A stretch of 64,000 nucleotides of DNA, from assembly GCA_021372355.1 (NCBI GenBank), contig JAJFUQ010000183.1:1-64000 (forward strand), in the 5' to 3' direction. The notes under the pieces are model-generated. The model did not search any database and had not been told where the DNA came from. It saw only the letters and a list, made by a program, of their open reading frames with translations. The DNA is from Nocardiaceae bacterium. Its GTDB lineage: Bacteria > Actinomycetota > Actinomycetes > Mycobacteriales > Mycobacteriaceae. Made by a program: the position numbers and the translations under genes. This document shows, one piece after another, positions 28,067 to 36,493 of the stretch; position 1 is the stretch's first letter; each line of letters begins with the position of its first letter.

Positions 28067-30009
28067 CGTCGAGTCCGGCCGGGCGAACGACGGTTCCGAA
28101 CCAGGACGAATCCGACCGCCAGACACGTCGCCACGGCGAGCGCCACGCCCGCAATCGCGATGTTCCGAACGAGCGGACTCGCGTTCTCTTCCGGAATCTC
28201 CGTGGGAGACCGGTCATTGAGGGACAGCATTTGCATCGGCCGGCCCCGGGGTTCGAAGAGAACGTCGCCCGTGAGCCGCTCCCACAGCGCCGGGTCCGCG
28301 TCGAGCTGTCGGAGGATGTCGTCAACCAGGTCAGGAGCCTTTGTCGACGTCGCCGCCAGAATCATTCGATGCCCGGTCCAGGCCGCCTGCAATGACCCGA
28401 AGGACACGCCCGGCAGCACTTGCATGTCGGTGGCCCCCTCGTTCGTGAGGACTTTCAGCGTGCTTACTTCGACCTCGGTGAGCGGAAGGGGAATCGAGCG
28501 GGGTATTCCGCCGTTTGCGGCGATCAGGATGGCAGGAAGGTCGCTGACGACAGCCGCATCGAAGTCGACGACTTGCGGAATAAGCGGAGCGTCGCTCAGG
28601 CGTTGCAGGCCCGAAATGAGTGAAACGGCGCGCCGGGTGTCGTCGAATCCGCCATCTGCGAGTCCGACATCCACGCGCGGCAGCAGACCTTGCGGCAATG
28701 CGCCGAATCCACCCGGACGTGGTTCGTCGGTCGACTCGGTGTGCACTTCACTCGCGGGATCGATCTCCAACGTGATCGGATTGTCGAGGCCACAGCCGGC
28801 ACTTGGGCCGGCCTGGTCGAACCGTACGGAGACCGTGGTGAATCGACCGAGCAGGTCGTTGGGGATGTGTATCGACCGGGAGAAGTGTCCGTCACCCGTC
28901 GCCGGCCACGAATCGAGTTCGCGGTTGCCGATCAGGACAACGAGGCGACCGCTGCTCGATGCGGGCGGGGGAGTGTACGACCCGCGCAGGTCGAGGGTGA
29001 CATTGCGGACTGGTCGGCCGAAACGCGTCTGATCGAGCCCGATGTCGACTGTTGCATGCAGAGGCGCGGTGACGCTGAGGTTGACCTCACCGAGATCCTG
29101 CAGTGTGGCACGCGTCGGTGCGATCTGGGATCGCGCCGCGAGGTCGCCCGCGGCAGCCCGCGGAGTCACTGCCAAACGGGCGAGGTCACTGGTGAGCAGC
29201 CGGACCTGGTCAGTGAGCGCCTCGCCGTGGCCGGCGAGTCGAAGCAACGGCGCCGGTCCGTCAGACCGCAGTTCCACGAACGGCTGGGGCTCATCCGTGA
29301 CCGCGATCTGCCGTTCGAGGGGAGCCGAGGGGTGGTCAGCCACGATCTGTCCGGGCTGGAACGAATGCGTCTCCACCAGGACCGGCTGTGGGCGATATTG
29401 CGAGACCAGGTCCGCGACCAGTTGCAGCGCCGCCTCGGTTTCGGACGCCTTGGGCGACGCCGGCACATAGACCGACACCTTCTGCAAAACCGGCGGCAGA
29501 AATTCGGCGACGACCGTGGGTGGTGCATCCACCCCGCTGTAGACCGTCTTCAGGTCGACAAGCCGGACCGCCGGCGTGAACCGATCGAGCAGGCACGGGC
29601 CATCGGCGACGACGCGGGTTCGCAACTCGAACGTCGCGTGGCCATCCACCACCGGCACTCCGGCCAACGGTATCGACACGCGAGTGCCGAGTGTTTGCGG
29701 GAGGTCGATTCGGGCCAGCAGTCGGCCCTTGTCGAGAACGTCGATCGATCCGCGACTGACGCCGGGCGCAAGCTCGACAGCTGCGTCCAGTGCTATTGCC
29801 GTCATGCCGTTCGCGACCGCCACCGACAGGGTGGCGGTGTCCGATATGTTCCAGAAGTCGAGATTCGGGGGGAGTCCCAGACTCCAAGTCGGTAAAACGA
29901 ACGCTAGCGGATCCCCAGGTTCTGCTAGCGCCGCAATAGGCGACGTGGTGGCCGCGGTTACCACGAGAAATGCGACTGCACCAACGCGGCAAATTCGTGA
30001 CAACACCAA
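28063..30009 (-). CDS. BcsB-like secreted/membrane-anchored glycan synthase partner
   Basis: A 648-residue protein with a signal peptide (AVAFLVVTAATTSPIAALA), a long beta-rich extracytoplasmic part and one C-terminal transmembrane helix (IAIAGVALAVATCLAVGFVL) followed by a basic tail. This is the topology of cellulose synthase subunit BcsB, which docks on the GT2 channel and guides the polymer. The position two genes before the BcsA-like synthase supports it; the sequence similarity was judged only by layout. The start is TTG 30009 or the next codon, GTG 30006. I prefer TTG provisionally. Confidence 0.65.
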   Translation of the reverse strand: MVLSRICRVGAVAFLVVTAATTSPIAALAEPGDPLAFVLPTWSLGLPPNLDFWNISDTATLSVAVANGMTAIALDAAVELAPGVSRGSIDVLDKGRLLARIDLPQTLGTRVSIPLAGVPVVDGHATFELRTRVVADGPCLLDRFTPAVRLVDLKTVYSGVDAPPTVVAEFLPPVLQKVSVYVPASPKASETEAALQLVADLVSQYRPQPVLVETHSFQPGQIVADHPSAPLERQIAVTDEPQPFVELRSDGPAPLLRLAGHGEALTDQVRLLTSDLARLAVTPRAAAGDLAARSQIAPTRATLQDLGEVNLSVTAPLHATVDIGLDQTRFGRPVRNVTLDLRGSYTPPPASSSGRLVVLIGNRELDSWPATGDGHFSRSIHIPNDLLGRFTTVSVRFDQAGPSAGCGLDNPITLEIDPASEVHTESTDEPRPGGFGALPQGLLPRVDVGLADGGFDDTRRAVSLISGLQRLSDAPLIPQVVDFDAAVVSDLPAILIAANGGIPRSIPLPLTEVEVSTLKVLTNEGATDMQVLPGVSFGSLQAAWTGHRMILAATSTKAPDLVDDILRQLDADPALWERLTGDVLFEPRGRPMQMLSLNDRSPTEIPEENASPLVRNIAIAGVALAVATCLAVGFVLVRNRRSPGRTRR

Positions 30010-30097
30010 TAAAGGCTACCGCGGCAACATGTTTCACTATGTGCAGTTTCTCCGATGGTAGCCGAACAAACGAGCGGTGAACGCCGTCCGAAAGTGC

Positions 30098-31216
30098 TCA
30101 GCGCCGGCGGTACGGATACTTCGTTTGTGTGTGTATTTCGGCGAACAGTGGGTCTGCCGGACCGATGTCGTAGGTGCATTCGGTGAGTCGCGGATCTGGG
30201 ACGTAAGCCCACACGAGTCCGCCCGCGGTACCGGCAGCTCGTTGACCGGACATCGTCTTGGACAGGGCGACCCGACGGTCTTCGAGGGACCTGCAGCTAC
30301 CGGCGACCGCCCCGATCTCGGCAACCAGAAGCGGTTTGCTCAGCTGTCGAGCCTGCCGGAGCCGAGCGGCGAGTCCGCTCGACGCGTCGCCCGGCAGGAC
30401 CGTCCCGGAGTCGAAGTAATCGTGATAGCTCAACACATCGACATAGCGAGACCTGCCGACGGTGACGTAATCGCCCGCGCTCGTCCCACACTGGTTACCG
30501 CCGAGGAAGCCCGCGAAGATCAAGCGACGCGGGTCAGCCGATCGCACGAGGACTCCGGCATCGTCCGCAAACCTGCGCATCAGCGTCGCCGCGTCGGCGG
30601 GACATGACCGCTGGGTGCACTCCAGGTCGAGACAGACGCTCGGTTCGGGCTCGCCGATCAGTTCCCATCCGGCGACCACCGGCGACGAGCGATATCGCGC
30701 GACCGCGATCGATACCCAGTCGGCGTAGCTGACCAGTTGGCCGGTACCGGGGCTCAGTCTTCGCCAACCATCGACGTACCACAACCGCTGCTTGAACACC
30801 TGGTCGTCACACCGACCGTCCTGCGGCGACAGCACGGGCAGGATCAGCCGCCTCGCACGCTCGGCGGCCCGGAAGACCGCATCCGCCGCGGAGAAGTCAA
30901 AGGACTGCGATTTCTTGTCGATCACCAGATGCTGAAACAGATTGAACCGAATGAGCGCATGCGGCGGGGTGGCGGCAAAGAAGGCATCGAGATCGACTTG
31001 TGCACCACAGCCCTCGTTGAGCGCGTAGCGCGTGAGGAGTTCGGGGGCATTGATACCCGCCGGCCACCAATCCACGCCGTTGAGTCGCAGGGTCGTCCCC
31101 TGGGCCGTCACGACCGGCACGGCCGGAGGCGCTGACGCCGTGAGGCCGAACATCGTGAGGAGTAATGCGACGATGACCACGAGCAAGGACGATCGCCTCT
31201 GCTCCCACTTCACCAT
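30098..31216 (-). CDS. Secreted GH5-like glycoside hydrolase
   Basis: A 372-residue protein with a signal peptide (SLLVVIVALLLTMFGLTASA) and a TIM-barrel glycosidase of clan GH-A. The acid/base Glu is in AGWELIGEPEPSV (canonical ...NEP is IGEP here), and the nucleophile Glu in KPLLVAEIGAVAG. An early LNGVDWWPAGINAPELL is typical of GH5/mannanase-like enzymes. It heads the exopolysaccharide operon, so it may trim or edit the polymer like BcsZ. The start codon lies within the RAE promoter module of the divergent helR. Confidence 0.8.
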   Translation of the reverse strand: MVKWEQRRSSLLVVIVALLLTMFGLTASAPPAVPVVTAQGTTLRLNGVDWWPAGINAPELLTRYALNEGCGAQVDLDAFFAATPPHALIRFNLFQHLVIDKKSQSFDFSAADAVFRAAERARRLILPVLSPQDGRCDDQVFKQRLWYVDGWRRLSPGTGQLVSYADWVSIAVARYRSSPVVAGWELIGEPEPSVCLDLECTQRSCPADAATLMRRFADDAGVLVRSADPRRLIFAGFLGGNQCGTSAGDYVTVGRSRYVDVLSYHDYFDSGTVLPGDASSGLAARLRQARQLSKPLLVAEIGAVAGSCRSLEDRRVALSKTMSGQRAAGTAGGLVWAYVPDPRLTECTYDIGPADPLFAEIHTQTKYPYRRR

Positions 31217-31266
31217 ATCGCGCACCCCCGGGCTTGCGGCAAGACCCCCACTGTGCCGCACAATCG
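31208..31266 (+). promoter_or_regulatory. RAE promoter module of helR
   Basis: It contains the 19-nt rifamycin-associated element GGGCTTGCGGCAAGACCCC (31230-31248), with inverted CTTGC/GCAAG arms and GGG/CCC flanks. A CACAAT -10-like hexamer (31259-31264) follows at the right distance to put the element near -35. The whole 59-nt segment aligns without gaps, 46 of 59 identical by hand count, to 41360-41418 upstream of the rifampicin-monooxygenase-like gene. Confidence 0.85.
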
Positions 31267-31326
31267 TGACCCTACGGCTTCGGCCTGCGCAAACGCAGTC
31301 ACCCGACAGCCTGGATTGGGGGGCGC

Positions 31327-33501
31327 ATGTCAGATCGAGAGTACGAAGACGAGTTGCGGTCCGAGCGAGAGTACGTGGCCGACCTCTATGCACGACTCGA
31401 TGCCGAGCGCGCTCGGGTCGGCGCGAAATTCTCCGATGCCTTGCGCGAACACGGCGGCACGCTCATCGAGCGGGACGTCGAAGTCCGCACACTGGGGCGG
31501 GAAGTGCAGCGACTCGACGTCGCCGACAACGGCCTGTGCTTCGGCCGCCTCGACGCGCTGACTGGCGAACGTTCGTACGTCGGGCGGATCGGCATCTACG
31601 ACGAAGCGAATGAGTACGAGCCGCTGCTGCTCGACTGGCGAGCACCGGCCGCCCGACCGTTCTACGTGGCGACGGCAATATCGCCGGAGAACATGCGACG
31701 TCGCCGGCAGTTCCACAGTCAGGGCCGAGAGCTCGTCGACTTCAGCGACGAGGTGTTCGGGCATCCCGGTGGCGGCGAACGCGGAGACGCCGCCCTGCTC
31801 GCGGCGGTCAACGCCCCGCGTGGCGAGGGGATGCGCGACATCGTCGCGACGATCCAAGCTGAGCAGGACGAGATCATTCGGCTCAGCCACAACGGCGTCG
31901 TGGTCATCGAGGGCGGCCCTGGTACCGGAAAGACGGTCGTCGCGCTGCACCGCGTCGCGTACCTGCTGTACACGTACCGGGAACGCATGGAAAAGCACGG
32001 CGTTCTCGTCGTCGGACCGAACAAGGCGTTCATTCGACACGTCGGACGGGTGCTCCCGTCGCTCGGTGAAACGAGCGTCGTCTTCATGACGCCAGGGGAC
32101 TTCCTGCCGGGGATGCACGTGACCACCGAGGACGCCCCGGCGGTCGCTCGCCTCAAAGGTTCGCTCAACATGGTGACCGTTCTCAAGCGCGCGGTCGCGA
32201 ACCTGCAGCGACTGCCGGAGGACCCGATTCCGATCCAAGTCGGCGGCGTCAGTCTCCGGATCGACGACGACACCGCGGAGTGGGCGCGCGACGAAGCCCG
32301 GAACACCGGTCTGCCGCACAACGAAGCCCGCGCAAAATTCCGCGAGATCATCACCTACGTCCTCACCGAGCGCGCGATCGGCCGCCTCGGTCGGGGCTGG
32401 TTGTCTCGCGAGAATCGCAAAGAGTGGGAGGACATGCGGTCGTCGTTGATCGCAGAACTCGCCGCATCGGACACATTCACCTCGATGCTGGACCGGCTGT
32501 GGCCGGTATTGAAGCCGGAAACCTTTCTGGCCGAGCTCTATTCGAACCGAAGCCGACTTCGGGCGGCCGGTGCCGACGACGCGTTGTGGCGCGAAGACGG
32601 TGCCGCGTGGACGGTCTCGGACGTTTCGCTCATCGACGAGCTCATCGAGATCATCGGACGCGATCCCGCCGATGATGCGGCCGCGGCCCGCGAGCGCGCG
32701 ACCGCGATCGAGCACGCCAAGGACGTCATGGACATGATGGTCACTCGCCAGGACAACATGGATGGCGAAGGCATGCAGCTGTTCGCGAACGAGATCATGG
32801 ACGCCGAGCGCCTGGCCGAGCGGTTCGTGGAACGCGACACCCGCGACGTCGCCGAACGCGCGGCGTCGGACCGCGACTGGACGTATCGGCACGTGGTGGT
32901 GGACGAGGCACAGGAACTGTCCGAGATGGACTGGCGCGTCCTCATGCGCCGCTGCCCGACCAAGTCGTTCACCATTGTCGGCGATCTCGCACAGCGTCGT
33001 TCGTCGGCCGGTGCGACGTCGTGGGGAACGATGCTCGAGCCGCACGTCCCCGGTCGCTGGGCTTACCGGACGCTGACCATGAACTACCGCACGCCGGCGG
33101 AGATCATGGCGGTGGCCGCCGAGCTTCTCGCGTCGTTCGCCCCGGGTGTCGAGCCGCCGGAGTCGGTCCGATCGAGTGGCGTCCAGCCATGGTCGCGACA
33201 GGTTTCCGAAAGCGAGATTCCCGCTGCGATCGATCAATTCGTCGCCGAAGAAGCGGAGCGGGAGGGCACGAGCATCGTCATCGGGCCGGTTGGTTTCCCG
33301 GGAACGGTTCCCGCTTCGGAAACGAAGGGTCTGGAGTTCGATTCGGTTCTCGTTGTCGAACCGGAACAGATCATCACCGAAGGCGAACGGGGTGCGGCCG
33401 AGTTGTACGTGGCACTGACGCGAGCCACGCAGCGCCTCGGCGTACTGCACGTCGGCCCGCTGCCGGATTCGCTTGGCGGTCTGGCGGTTTCCGGCCGTTG
33501 A
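31327..33501 (+). CDS. helR: HelD/HelR-type superfamily-1 helicase-like protein (rifamycin protection)
   Basis: A 724-residue UvrD/Rep-like ATPase lacking RecB-type domains. An N-terminal coiled segment (YEDELRSEREYVADLY) is followed by Walker A EGGPGTGKTVVALHR near residue 198, motif II VVDEAQELSEMDW near 525, and motif VI VALTRATQRL near 694. HelD proteins bind RNA polymerase and free stalled complexes. The RAE-controlled HelR subclass displaces rifamycins from RNA polymerase. The RAE at 31230 makes HelR the best call; a housekeeping HelD remains possible. Confidence 0.85.
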   Translation: MSDREYEDELRSEREYVADLYARLDAERARVGAKFSDALREHGGTLIERDVEVRTLGREVQRLDVADNGLCFGRLDALTGERSYVGRIGIYDEANEYEPLLLDWRAPAARPFYVATAISPENMRRRRQFHSQGRELVDFSDEVFGHPGGGERGDAALLAAVNAPRGEGMRDIVATIQAEQDEIIRLSHNGVVVIEGGPGTGKTVVALHRVAYLLYTYRERMEKHGVLVVGPNKAFIRHVGRVLPSLGETSVVFMTPGDFLPGMHVTTEDAPAVARLKGSLNMVTVLKRAVANLQRLPEDPIPIQVGGVSLRIDDDTAEWARDEARNTGLPHNEARAKFREIITYVLTERAIGRLGRGWLSRENRKEWEDMRSSLIAELAASDTFTSMLDRLWPVLKPETFLAELYSNRSRLRAAGADDALWREDGAAWTVSDVSLIDELIEIIGRDPADDAAAARERATAIEHAKDVMDMMVTRQDNMDGEGMQLFANEIMDAERLAERFVERDTRDVAERAASDRDWTYRHVVVDEAQELSEMDWRVLMRRCPTKSFTIVGDLAQRRSSAGATSWGTMLEPHVPGRWAYRTLTMNYRTPAEIMAVAAELLASFAPGVEPPESVRSSGVQPWSRQVSESEIPAAIDQFVAEEAEREGTSIVIGPVGFPGTVPASETKGLEFDSVLVVEPEQIITEGERGAAELYVALTRATQRLGVLHVGPLPDSLGGLAVSGR

Positions 33502-33507
33502 CCCGTC

Positions 33508-33540
33508 GGTGGCGCTGCGGACCGGATCCGCAGCGCCACC
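33508..33540. terminator. Bidirectional terminator between helR and hmp
   Basis: A perfect 13-bp inverted repeat, GGTGGCGCTGCGG (33508-33520) and its complement (33528-33540), with a 7-nt loop. It fills the gap between the convergent helR and hmp stops. There is no U-tract, as is usual in actinobacteria. Confidence 0.75.
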
Positions 33541-33549
33541 CAACCGGGA

Positions 33550-34746
33550 TCAGTTCAGCAGCCAGTCATTCGGCGAGAAGAGTTCGAAGTGCGCGGCTTC
33601 GGCGGGCACGCCCATATCGAGCAACTGGCCCCGAACATGCTGCAGAAATCCCGGTCCACCACACAGGTAGTACTGGGCCGTTCGGGGGAGTCCGAGGGAG
33701 CGCACGTCAAGTGCCCCAGCACCGCTCGAGTCGTACCAGAATTCGACCGTTGCGTTCGGCAGGTCCTCCATCAGCTCCAGCATCCGGTCACGCAGCGGGT
33801 GTGTTTCTGGTGCGGTGTCGGCGTGGACGACCCATACCGATCGCTCGCAGTCATGTGCAGCGAGATGAGCGAGTATTCCGGCGATGGGCGTGACTCCGAT
33901 GCCTGCCGAGATCAATACCAGCGGGCCGCGGTCGTCGTCATCGACAACGAGGTCGCCGAATGGGAGCGTCACGTCGACTTCGGTACCCGGCGTTGCGTGC
34001 GTGCCCAGCCAGTCCGAGACCTCGCCAACTCGGCGCGCAGCGAACGTGTAGCGCCCGTCGCCGGTTGCGGCGTTGATCAAGCTGTATTGGCGAAGCTGGC
34101 GCGCGCCGTCCTCGAGCGGCACTCCCACGGAGATGTACTGACCCGCATCGAAATCGGGGAGCGGGCAGGAGGGGTCCGCAGACTCGATCGTCACCACGAC
34201 GGCGCCCGCCGGATCGTCCGAGCGCGACGTGACGACCGCCCGCCGGAACACGTCTCCCGGTTCGACGGCCGAGTCGACGTACAACTGCTTCTCGAAGTCG
34301 ATGAGCAGGTCGGCCATCAGCCAGTAGACGCGGTCCCACGCTTCGGCGATCGCGGGCGTGACCACATTCGCGCCCAGAACCTCGACGATCGCACCGAACA
34401 AGTGCTCGTGAACCACCTCGTACTGGTCCGCGGTGACGCCCAGCGACGCGTGCTTGTTTCCGATGCGCCCCAGCATGTCGGCGGGGTTGGGTAGAGACGG
34501 GTCGATCAAGTGTGTGGCGAAGGTGGCGATAGAAGCCGCCAGGGCTCGTTGTTGAGAACCCTGCGCCTGGTTGCCGCGATTGAACAAGTCGGTCTGAAGC
34601 GTCGGATGCGCAGCGAACAGCCGACCGTAGAACGTCCGCGTGATGGCGTCGATGTTCGCTCCGATCACAGGAAGAGTGGCACGGATGACGTCGGCGTGGA
34701 CCGGGTCCAGGGTCGGCTTCGGCGAAAGGGAACGGTCACTCTTCAT
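33550..34746 (-). CDS. hmp: Flavohaemoglobin (nitric oxide dioxygenase)
   Basis: A 398-residue globin-FAD-NAD(P)H reductase fusion of normal length. The globin shows Tyr B10 in ITRTFYGRLF and the proximal His in RIGNKHASLGV. The reductase has the FAD motif RQYSLINA, the NAD site SAGIGVTPIAGIL and the C-terminal HFELFSPNDWL. Hmp converts NO to nitrate with O2. Two tandem DosR-like boxes lie upstream, an unusual regulatory link for hmp. Confidence 0.95.
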   Translation of the reverse strand: MKSDRSLSPKPTLDPVHADVIRATLPVIGANIDAITRTFYGRLFAAHPTLQTDLFNRGNQAQGSQQRALAASIATFATHLIDPSLPNPADMLGRIGNKHASLGVTADQYEVVHEHLFGAIVEVLGANVVTPAIAEAWDRVYWLMADLLIDFEKQLYVDSAVEPGDVFRRAVVTSRSDDPAGAVVVTIESADPSCPLPDFDAGQYISVGVPLEDGARQLRQYSLINAATGDGRYTFAARRVGEVSDWLGTHATPGTEVDVTLPFGDLVVDDDDRGPLVLISAGIGVTPIAGILAHLAAHDCERSVWVVHADTAPETHPLRDRMLELMEDLPNATVEFWYDSSGAGALDVRSLGLPRTAQYYLCGGPGFLQHVRGQLLDMGVPAEAAHFELFSPNDWLLN

Positions 34747-34868
34747 CGGAACTCCTCGGCAACTCGGTGGGTACTGCGGTCACACGCTACGTACCGCACC
34801 GCCGAAAGCCTGCACTCGAAGCGGGTGGCCGGAATCATGCCGCTGAACTGCAGTTTCTCTACCTGCGA

Positions 34869-34911
34869 CGTCTGTCTTTGGTCCCGGAAAATTGAGTACT
34901 TAGGTCCCCGG
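34869..34911. promoter_or_regulatory. Two tandem DosR/DevR-like operators (G) between hmp and SRPBCC gene
   Basis: The stronger box TTGAGTACTTAGGTCCCCGG (34892-34911) matches 15 of 20 consensus positions. A weaker copy with core CTGTCTTTGGTCCC (34872-34885, 10 of 14) starts exactly 23 bp earlier, so both face roughly the same side of the helix. They end 74 nt before the SRPBCC start and are 122-145 nt from the hmp start, so either divergent gene could be controlled. Confidence 0.6.
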
Positions 34912-34985
34912 ACTGAGTTGCCGATCAGAAGACGGTGGTGAGGTGGAATCATGCCAACTAAGCCCCGCCTACTCAGAGGTCGCCC

Positions 34986-35477
34986 ATGAGATATCGCGAT
35001 TGCCCCACCGCCGAGGTTTCCGAACGCATCACGGGCAACTGCGCCGACATCTGGGCAGCAGTCACCGATATCTCGTTTCCCATCCAGTTCTCTGCCGAGC
35101 TGTGGAAGGTCGAGTGGCTCGACGGCGCTGATCACGTGGAAGTCGGCGCCCGGTTCCGCGGTTTCAACCGCAACCCGGCACTCGGCGAATGGCACACGAA
35201 CTGTCAGGTCATCGAACTCGAGCCCGAACGCCGCTGGGTGTGGCAGGTCGACGGCGAAGGCGCGCCGATGGCGACCTGGGGCTTCGAAATCGACCCCACG
35301 AGCGACGGTGCGATCGTGCGGCAATGGGCGCGAATGGGGCCGGGCCCGAGTGGACTGACGTTCGCGATTCGTGCGATGCCGGACAAGGAAGCGCGCATCG
35401 TCGCGGGTCGGCTCGATCAGTGGAGGCAGGGTATGGCCGCCAACCTGGCCGGGCTCAAGGCGTTGATCGAAGGATGA
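34986..35477 (+). CDS. SRPBCC-family (polyketide cyclase-like) protein
   Basis: A 163-residue START/Bet v1-like fold protein. It begins with the ERITGNCADIWAAVTDISF strand-helix typical of the family and ends with a long helix (RLDQWRQGMAANLAGLKALI). Such proteins bind hydrophobic ligands; no catalytic assignment is possible. Its stop overlaps the following LLM oxidoreductase start by 4 nt, so it is the first gene of a three-gene unit behind the tandem DosR-like boxes. Confidence 0.8.
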   Translation: MRYRDCPTAEVSERITGNCADIWAAVTDISFPIQFSAELWKVEWLDGADHVEVGARFRGFNRNPALGEWHTNCQVIELEPERRWVWQVDGEGAPMATWGFEIDPTSDGAIVRQWARMGPGPSGLTFAIRAMPDKEARIVAGRLDQWRQGMAANLAGLKALIEG

Positions 35478-36493
35478 CCGGCTTGCGCGTCGGGGTGATG
35501 ATCGAGCCGAGGCTTCCGGGCGCAGTGGAATTCGCACAGGAAGCCGAGCGGCTCGGCGTCACCTCGCTGTGGGTGCCGGAGGTGTGGGGCTACGACGCCC
35601 TCACCGGCCTCGCATTCCTTGCGGCGCACACGACGTCGATCGAACTCGGTACGTTCGTCGTGCAGCTCGGCTCGCGGTCACCCGCGATGCTGGCCACGTC
35701 CGCGCTGAGCATTCAGCAATTGTCCGGTGGGCGCTTCAACCTCGGGATCGGCGTTTCCGGGCCCCGGGTCATGGAGGGCTGGCACGGCGTCCGGTTCCAC
35801 AAACCGGTGCAGACCACGCGAGAGACGATCGAGATCATCCGGATCATCGAACGCGGCGACCGGCTCGTTCACGACGGCGAGATCTACCCGCTCCCGCTGC
35901 CGAACAGTTCCGGCGCCGCGCTGCGTCCGCTGGTGACGCCGCAACACGTGCCGGTCTACGTCGCCGCAATGGGACCGGCGAACCTACGGCTCACCGGCGA
36001 GCTTGCCGACGGCTGGCTCGGAAACGCCTTCATGCCCGAACTCGCCGACGTCTTCCTCGGACCGCTGTACGAAGGTGCCGAGAGCGCCGGACGGAGTCTC
36101 GACGACGTGACTCTCGTGGCTCCGGTCGCGGTCGATTTCACCGACGATCCCGGCATTGCACGCCAGCACGCGGAGGGCTACGCCTTCACCATCGGATCGA
36201 TGGGCGCCGGCGGCCGCAACTTCTACAACGACGCGTTCACCCGGCTCGGTTTCGGAGCCGAGGTCAAAAAGGTCGCGGAACTGTGGCAGTCCGGTGATCG
36301 AGAAGCGGCCAAGCACGCCGTCCCGATCGAACTTGGGAGGCAGACGAATCTGGTCGGAACGCCCGCCGAAATCAGCGCGCGTATAGCCCTGTACGAACAG
36401 TCGGGGATCGACGTGCTCTTGGCCAAACTCGACGGACCATGGGAGAAGCAGCTCGACACTCTCGATCAACTGATGGCCGCGGTGGCCGCATGA
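35474..36493 (+). CDS. LLM-class F420-dependent oxidoreductase
   Basis: A 339-residue luciferase-like TIM-barrel flavin/F420 oxidoreductase. Recognisable segments are LRVGVMIEPRLPGAVEFAQE, SLWVPEVWGYDAL, and GGRFNLGIGVSGPRVMEGWH with PVYVAAMGPANLRL. Actinobacteria carry many F420-dependent members; the substrate cannot be inferred. ATG 35474 overlaps the SRPBCC stop, and its own stop overlaps the next start, so the three genes are co-translated. Confidence 0.85.
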   Translation: MTGLRVGVMIEPRLPGAVEFAQEAERLGVTSLWVPEVWGYDALTGLAFLAAHTTSIELGTFVVQLGSRSPAMLATSALSIQQLSGGRFNLGIGVSGPRVMEGWHGVRFHKPVQTTRETIEIIRIIERGDRLVHDGEIYPLPLPNSSGAALRPLVTPQHVPVYVAAMGPANLRLTGELADGWLGNAFMPELADVFLGPLYEGAESAGRSLDDVTLVAPVAVDFTDDPGIARQHAEGYAFTIGSMGAGGRNFYNDAFTRLGFGAEVKKVAELWQSGDREAAKHAVPIELGRQTNLVGTPAEISARIALYEQSGIDVLLAKLDGPWEKQLDTLDQLMAAVAA

